Source: Brassica napus
Taxonomy: Eukaryota > Streptophyta > Magnoliopsida > Brassicales > Brassicaceae
Reading direction: 5' to 3'
NCBI RefSeq assembly: GCF_020379485.1
Contig: NC_063444.1
Location: forward strand, 6,830,652 to 6,894,651
DNA length: 64,000 nt
Positions within the stretch are counted from its first letter, which is position 1; every line of letters begins with the position of its first letter. The notes beneath the pieces are model-generated. The model saw only the letters and a program-made list of their open reading frames with translations, was not told where the DNA came from and ran no database searches. Below are positions 58,561 through 64,000 of this stretch, in pieces. The translations under genes and the position numbers were made by a program.

Positions 58561-59416
58561 CATCCCACGTTGAGATCTGTAACCTGTACATATTATATGA
58601 GGTTAGCCTTCACCGAATCATATCATTTGTACGCATTGAAAATTAGTGAAACATAGGAGCAGATTTTATCTTTGGATTTTGGGGATAGTCAATTTAATTG
58701 AGAGATATCCGGTGCAGTTGTTCGAAGGGGAAGACAGCTTTTCTAAAAGTATCTTATTTTTTCCGTTCAACTGTCTTCATTTAAATCTAACTTATATTTA
58801 AAAATAAATTTTATTAAATATTGTAGATTTTACTATTTTTTTACTAATATTTAATATAGATTTGATATATATTAAATCAATTTGTATAAAACTAATAAAA
58901 TGATATAAAATTGTATAATTATCAAAAATTTAGTCTAAACAATATTTATAAAATTTGTAAATATATAAAAAGCTAATGTTCTTACGATTAGATATTTAAA
59001 TTTTTTAAAAATTTTAGAAAATTTTGAAAGTTTTAGTAATACAAATTGTATAATTATACAAAAATAATAATATTTCGAAATTTGAAATGTTATATATGAA
59101 TATATTTATTTTATAGATGGTGTATGAGCTATTACCATATTTTAAAAAAAATTACCGAAAAGAAATATCAATATTAAATGTAATATATGAATTATTACCA
59201 TATTCTAATAAATTTTCCAAAAATATAAATCAACATTAAATGAATCCATGTCATATTTTTCCGGAATCCATGTCATCAATTTTAGTAGCCATGTCATATT
59301 TGTTTTGTGAAATTGATTGTAAAGAAGACATGTGGCAAAATCACTTCTCAAATATAGTCTAGGGGATGCTTTTGTAGAACTTATTTTAATAGACGTCCTT
59401 TCGATAACAGAGGTCC
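58561..59416. other. AT-rich intergenic DNA
   Basis: No gene. Short repeats of CCATGTCAT at 59246-59310. Confidence 0.35.
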
Positions 59417-59419
59417 TTA

Positions 59420-59623
59420 GAGCATCATTATTGGGGGATTCTTAGGGTGGAGTTCTTAGCGGAATATAAGAACCCGTCTCTTAACTTTTAACTAAAAAAG
59501 CTAAGAACCGATTTTTAAATAAGAGTTTTAAGAGATGCTTCTTAACTTTTTTAGTTAAAAGTTAAGAGACGGGTTCTTATATTCCGTTAACAACCCCACT
59601 CTAAGAACCCAATAATCATGCTC
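59420..59623. mobile_element. Harbinger-type MITE (204 bp)
   Basis: Inverted termini of about 85 bp, GAGCATCATTATTGGGG left and GAGCATGATTATTGGGT in reverse at right. Flanked by TTA at 59417-59419 and 59624-59626, the 3-bp duplication typical of PIF/Harbinger. Non-coding. Confidence 0.85.
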
Positions 59624-59876
59624 TTAGAGCACCTCCTAGTATGCTTACATGGATATCTAAATAAAAAATAATTAGTATTTTATTTAAGATATAATTATCT
59701 AATTAAAATTTAATTTGTTAAAAAAACAAGAATCAATTACACATGAACACATATGAAAAAAAATATGGGTGCAGAGATATTATTGACATCCTCTCCTAAT
59801 TTTCTAATTTATTTCTTTTTCTAAATTGTTAAGATACTGGTAACATCTTACCGTTGGGTGCCCTTAATACAACCTT

Positions 59877-60668
59877 TAGGCGTGGGCATATTAACTGAAA
59901 CCCGAATCCGAACCGACCCGAAAAATCCGAACCGAAAACCGAACCGAAGTTAAAAAAACCCGAATGGGTTTAGGATTCAGCCAGTCCGAATATCCGTACC
60001 CGATTGGTTATATCCGATACCCAAACCAATTATCCGACGTATTCGAATATATATATATATATATATATACTCACCCTAAACTTACATTTTCCATTCTCAT
60101 TCATCTTTCCGTCTTCTCATTCTTCAACTTATATGTTCAGTACATACTTAAACTCATTTTATGACCGATTACATGTATGAATCATTATACTTTGCGATTT
60201 TGATTTATGTTTGATTACAAGTGGGATTTAAGATTTGTTTTCTCTTTGCTCTTTACACAGACATGAGCTCAAATATTCGTGATTATCCAGTTTGATTTCT
60301 GTTTGATTTGATGTCTCTTTGATTTTGATTTATGATACAAATAGAAATTACACTAATAAAAAGAATACAGACTTGTGTTCCTCAACGTAATAACAAATCA
60401 GAAAGATCATTAATCTTATATTAAGTTGTTCAATCTTCTAGCTTCAACAATATTGTTTCTGGTCTCACAAAGTCAAATCAAGGATACATAGAATTTTTTT
60501 TATTTGTTACACAGTTCGGTTATACCCGAAATAACCCAAACCTTAAAAATTCGAACCCGATCCGAAGTATAAAATAACCCGAACGGGTTATGTACCTCTC
60601 CATCCGAAAACCCAAAGCACCCGACCCGAACCCCCGAATCCGAACGGGTACCCGAACGCCTAGACCTA
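59877..60668. mobile_element. hAT-type non-autonomous element with CCGAACCC-rich ends
   Basis: Ends TAGGCGTGGGCAT and, in reverse, TAGGTCTAGGCGTTCGGG. Flanked by identical 8-bp duplications ACAACCTT (59869-59876 and 60669-60676), as hAT elements make. Both subterminal regions are imperfect arrays of ACCCGAA/CCGAACC words (59905-60035 and 60525-60655); the centre is AT-rich with a (TA)n tract at about 60048-60070. Confidence 0.8.
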
Positions 60669-60802
60669 ACAACCTTATTGGTATATTTAAAGCGGGTATC
60701 TAACAATTTAAAAATAAAATTTATTAATAAAGGAAAAAAGACAGAATTTGAGTCGGAGAAAGTTCATCTCTAAAAATATTTTTGTAGAACCCCTTTGACA
60801 TA

Positions 60803-61041
60803 CTCCATACGTTTCATATTAAGTGTCGTTGTAAAGATATTTTTCGTTATAAAATAAGTGTCGTTTTCGACTTTCAATGCAAAATTCATTAATTTTATTC
60901 AACAATTTATTTTTTCTATTTGTTGAAATATGGTTAGGTGTATATGTAATGGTGTTTTTATAGAGAAAATATACAAAATTAATTGTTTTCTTAATCTATG
61001 TGCACAAACCCAAAACGACATTTAAAATGAAACGGAAAGAG
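60803..61041. mobile_element. Stowaway-type MITE (239 bp)
   Basis: Starts CTCCATACGTTTCATATTAAG and ends, in reverse, CTCTTTCCGTTTCATTTTAAA. Flanked by TA on both sides (60801-60802 and 61042-61043). These ends fit the Stowaway/Mariner consensus. Confidence 0.8.
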
Positions 61042-61043
61042 TA

Positions 61044-62007
61044 TATCACATGATAATTGATAGTTTTCTTTTATTTTTTCAAATTTAGTGGAATAATTAA
61101 ATTATTATACATAAAAGAGTATTATATTTATTTAGTTACTACATAGGGTATGTAACTAATGGAAGTGCTCTATTGTTTTAGTTCAGAACTCCGGTCTCTA
61201 CCTTTTAACACACTCGTCAATAATATGTGGTGGCAGTTGCATCATTAATCATTATCAAAGTTTCTATAATTCACTAGGTAAATTGTTTCTGCTGCGAGAT
61301 TTTTTTTAAGTTTTATTTTATTTATAATAAAATATTTTAAAATAAACAAATACTCTCTTTTTGGAATAACCATGGAGATTCTAAATGATTTCTAGGCCCA
61401 AAGACTAATCTCACGAAGCTTTGTATCCGAGTACGCAACTAATCCATCAATATAGCATGGTTAAGTGGCCAAAATGAATTCAATCTAAAGAAAACTTCGG
61501 CTAGAACTCATTTACCACTAGATCAAAACAACTTGGTTCAACTAGCTCATTTTCTTTGCTTAACTTCTTAAAGCTCCGATGCGTGGAAAAAATAGGTTTT
61601 GGTCCTAAGTTATATAAATGTCATATTTCTTCCCTTTTTATGTTGTTTATTTTAGTTTCAGTATTAAAAATTTAACAGTATAAACCCTTTATCAAAAAAA
61701 AGTTAACAGTATAATTCATTATATTTGAAATGGCTAAATTTGTAGTATTGTATTCTATAAAATAATTATTTATCTGTGACATTAAAATTTCATCCGATTT
61801 TGGTATCTTTAAGAATATGTTATTTTAAAGAAAAGATATGTTCAATACATATATGTATAAGATAAAAAAAATTCTTAGTAGTTTGTCTCAGTCCTTAATT
61901 CAAACTTTTCGGAATCATTGGTCATAGTTAATAAAAGGTTTGATGACATAAGATAGAAATGTATTTAGTATAGTATAGTTCTAGTTAATTAATAAGTCCT
62001 ATGTAAC
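61044..62007. other. AT-rich intergenic DNA
   Basis: No gene or bounded repeat recognised. Confidence 0.35.
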
Positions 62008-62590
62008 TTGGATGGTGATGCAGGTAGACTATCGACGGGAGATCGTATGAGAGGGTGGAACATGAATGTTGATACGTCATGTGTTCTATGCCAAGAACCT
62101 TTGGAGACTGCAGATCACTTGTTCTTTAAGTGCCCTTACTCAACGCAAATTTGGGAAGCTTTAATGAAAGGGGTGATGGAGAGTCAATTCACTATGGAGT
62201 GGGAAAGGATAATTACATTCCTCAGGGAAAGTTCAAATTGGAGCAAGGTTAAACTCTTTGTATCTAGATACATACTACAATTGACAGTTCATGCTACATG
62301 GATGGAACGAAACCGAAGGAAACACAATGAGCTTCCATCCCCAAGTGTGGTCTTGATCAAGAGATTGGACAAGAACATGAGAAACAGATTCACCATTTTG
62401 CAAAGAAGAGGAGATAAGGAGTTGGCTGAAGGAATGACATTTTGGTTTGGCTCTAGATAGCTTTGAGATACTCTTGAGTCCATAGATTAAAAAAGGGAGG
62501 AGAGTTTATAATTTTCAGCTTTGGTCACACATGATGTAAAACAGTCTTTTTTCTTTGAATTAAATTAACATTCAATTCAAAAAAAAAACT
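62008..62590 (+). pseudogene. 5'-truncated LINE (non-LTR retrotransposon) 3' end
   Basis: The frame 62008-62460 reads RLSTGDRMRGWNMNVDTSCV, LCQEPLETADHLFFKCPYS and QIWEALMKGV: the reverse-transcriptase-associated zinc-binding domain (zf-RVT) at the C terminus of plant L1-type LINEs. A short 3' UTR leads to an A tract at 62579-62588, as LINE copies have. The RT and endonuclease domains are absent, and the first residues before RLSTGD are probably flanking sequence. Confidence 0.85.
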
Positions 62591-63866
62591 ATACAAACAG
62601 ATAGACAAAATTTTGATATGTTTTCATTATAAAGTAATAAAAAGAAGAGAAGTTTCCAACATCTCTTGATTTGTCTGATTTATTCCAGTGTTTGAACTTT
62701 ATCCTCTCCCACCACTTAGCACATTCCGGATTCTGTTATCGTACGTGATTTTCTTCTCAGTTTTTTTTGTTTTATTAGTTTTTTTTAATTCGAATGTAGA
62801 TGATTTTTCTTAACGAAGAGCATGAAAATATAAGTTTATTTATCTCGAAGATTGTTGAAGATTTATTTGTAAATCACATCCTTGATTGTTGGCCTTGTTG
62901 ATTTTCCTTATGCAGATTTTCCCAAGCTGCTATTTTCGCTTCCTCTCTTTGCAATCTGCAAAATTTATAACAAAGAAAACCATTAATGATCGACGAAGAA
63001 AAAAATAAAAATAAAATCAATGTACGTTTGATTATCACTGAAAGTGTTATGGCTGTTCTGAGATATCCTAATTCCCAAGAAGAAGAAGTAGAAGCTTCGG
63101 AGTTGTCTTCATTTTCAAGTTATTCTCGCATGAAAACCCTAGAAACATATCATCTTCACTTTATCCATTTGAACTTTCCTCCCCTCACATCAACAAATAT
63201 TTTCTCTCGAATTGTCTCAATCACAGAACCAACCAAGGGAGGAGATGAATAGATAAGCTCTTGAGGAGACTTGTGATTATTATTTGAGTTAATTAGGTCA
63301 AAATCCTCAAAAAAATTGAAATTAGCAAAATACCTAAAACAAAAATATTGTGTGGGTGATTTTTACCAAAAAAAAAATATTGTGGGGGGGTTTGTTTTTC
63401 TCTGTGTCAAAGCAAATTACTTTAGTGTCCGTAAGCTATGTTCAGGTCAATTTATAGACGACAATTATAGTTGTTTGAAGGATTTTAAAAAATATTAAAA
63501 AGATTTGGTTAAGAATTTCTTTTGTCTAAAAAAATCAAAAAGAAAAAAAATGTAAAACGCTCTCAGACAATGTTCTCAAGGAGTTACAGAGGATTTTTCC
63601 CAATCCACCTTTTCACCACATATTCAAAATTTGAATCTCGTCTTCCTCTTTTACCATGTCTGAGGCGACAGATCATCTTGCCGTTTTTTCTCTCTTATTT
63701 GTTGGTGATGTCGTCGAACTTTCTTTTGGATCTGAGAAACCAAAGACGCACCTCCGCTCATTTGCTGTGCCTCCGCTTCTTTGCAGCGGGCCTTCGTTTC
63801 TCTTCAGCGCCTCCATCTCCCTTCCGTGACTCCGTGCTTCTCTTCAGCACAAAAGAATCACAAAAT
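62591..63866. other. Mostly non-coding, two unassigned short frames
   Basis: A frame at 62986-63252 (88 codons, Lys/Asn-rich then acidic) and one at 63522-63869 (115 codons, Arg/Leu/Ser-rich) have no recognisable domain. I do not call either a gene. Confidence 0.3.
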
Positions 63867-64000
63867 TAGGCATGGGCATAATATCCATAACCCGAAATCC
63901 GAACCGAACCCGAACTGAAAAACCCGATCCGTATCCGGTCCGAAATGTAAAAAGTATCTGAATGAGTCTTGTAAGGTGGTACAAAACATATCCGAACCCG
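63867..64000. mobile_element. Left end of another TAGGC hAT-type element, cut by window edge
   Basis: TAGGCATGGGCATAATATCC followed by ACCCGAA/CCGAACC words, matching the left end at 59877. The right end lies beyond the window. Confidence 0.6.

Noticed and set aside
62986..63252. 88-codon frame
   Set aside because: No domain recognised and only weak composition; insufficient to call a gene.

Overview
This window is nuclear DNA of a Brassicaceae plant. Four things point there: spliced genes with GT-AG introns in AT-rich sequence, the families present (SUPERMAN-type zinc finger, BCM-type CAAX protease-like protein, phage-type RNA polymerase), a dense population of plant transposons, and a local gene order of C2H2 finger, acetylornithine deacetylase, BCM/CAAX-like gene that from memory matches Arabidopsis chromosome 4 around At4g17810-At4g17840. 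I read it as a piece of a Brassica-like genome in which a small conserved gene block sits among accessory, transposon-rich DNA.

Layout. 1-2546 is the 5' part of an LTR retrotransposon on the minus strand (gag-like frame, primer binding site, 941-bp LTR), inserted into a PIF/Harbinger transposase whose remainder lies at 2547-3083. 3428-4340 is the C-terminal part of a Mutator-like transposase. 5620-11150 resembles a Kaonashi-type MULE cargo: a transposase N-terminal piece on plus, and a DUF1985/ULP1-like protease gene on minus, all broken. 12381-22898 is the conserved block: an intact C2H2/EAR repressor, an RNA polymerase (RPOT) gene fragment, an acetylornithine deacetylase pseudogene and an intact six-exon BCM2-like gene on minus. 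23491-35087 is a candidate Helitron: it has a Helitron-like start, an RPA70-like gene with two lesions, an intact gene with a plant-transposon-type domain, a RING-H2 remnant, a helicase C-terminal remnant and a clear hairpin/CTAG end. An 850-bp foldback MULE with 9-bp target duplication sits inside it.

37.9-57.3 kb is the most distinctive part: a tandem array of small genes encoding an N-terminal acidic segment, one PHD finger and a tail of repeated LDLN-type (EAR-like) motifs. Copies A (38578-39526) and B (43699-44656) are open; copy C (47921-49523) has a 2-nt deletion in the PHD exon and a 285-bp exon-plus-intron duplication; a fourth relict is at about 57.1-57.3 kb. A truncated copia element, an LTR-like block, a hAT-type element, a small Helitron and a complete but mutated copia element (52316-57084) have broken up the array. 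PHD reading plus EAR-type corepressor recruitment suggests small chromatin-linked repressors; this is inference.

57.9-64 kb holds a second DUF1985 remnant, well-bounded Harbinger, hAT and Stowaway elements, a 5'-truncated LINE and the start of another hAT-type element at the right edge. I saw no ordinary tRNA or rRNA gene and no CRISPR array. Exon ends are read from splice sites by eye and may be off by a base or two.
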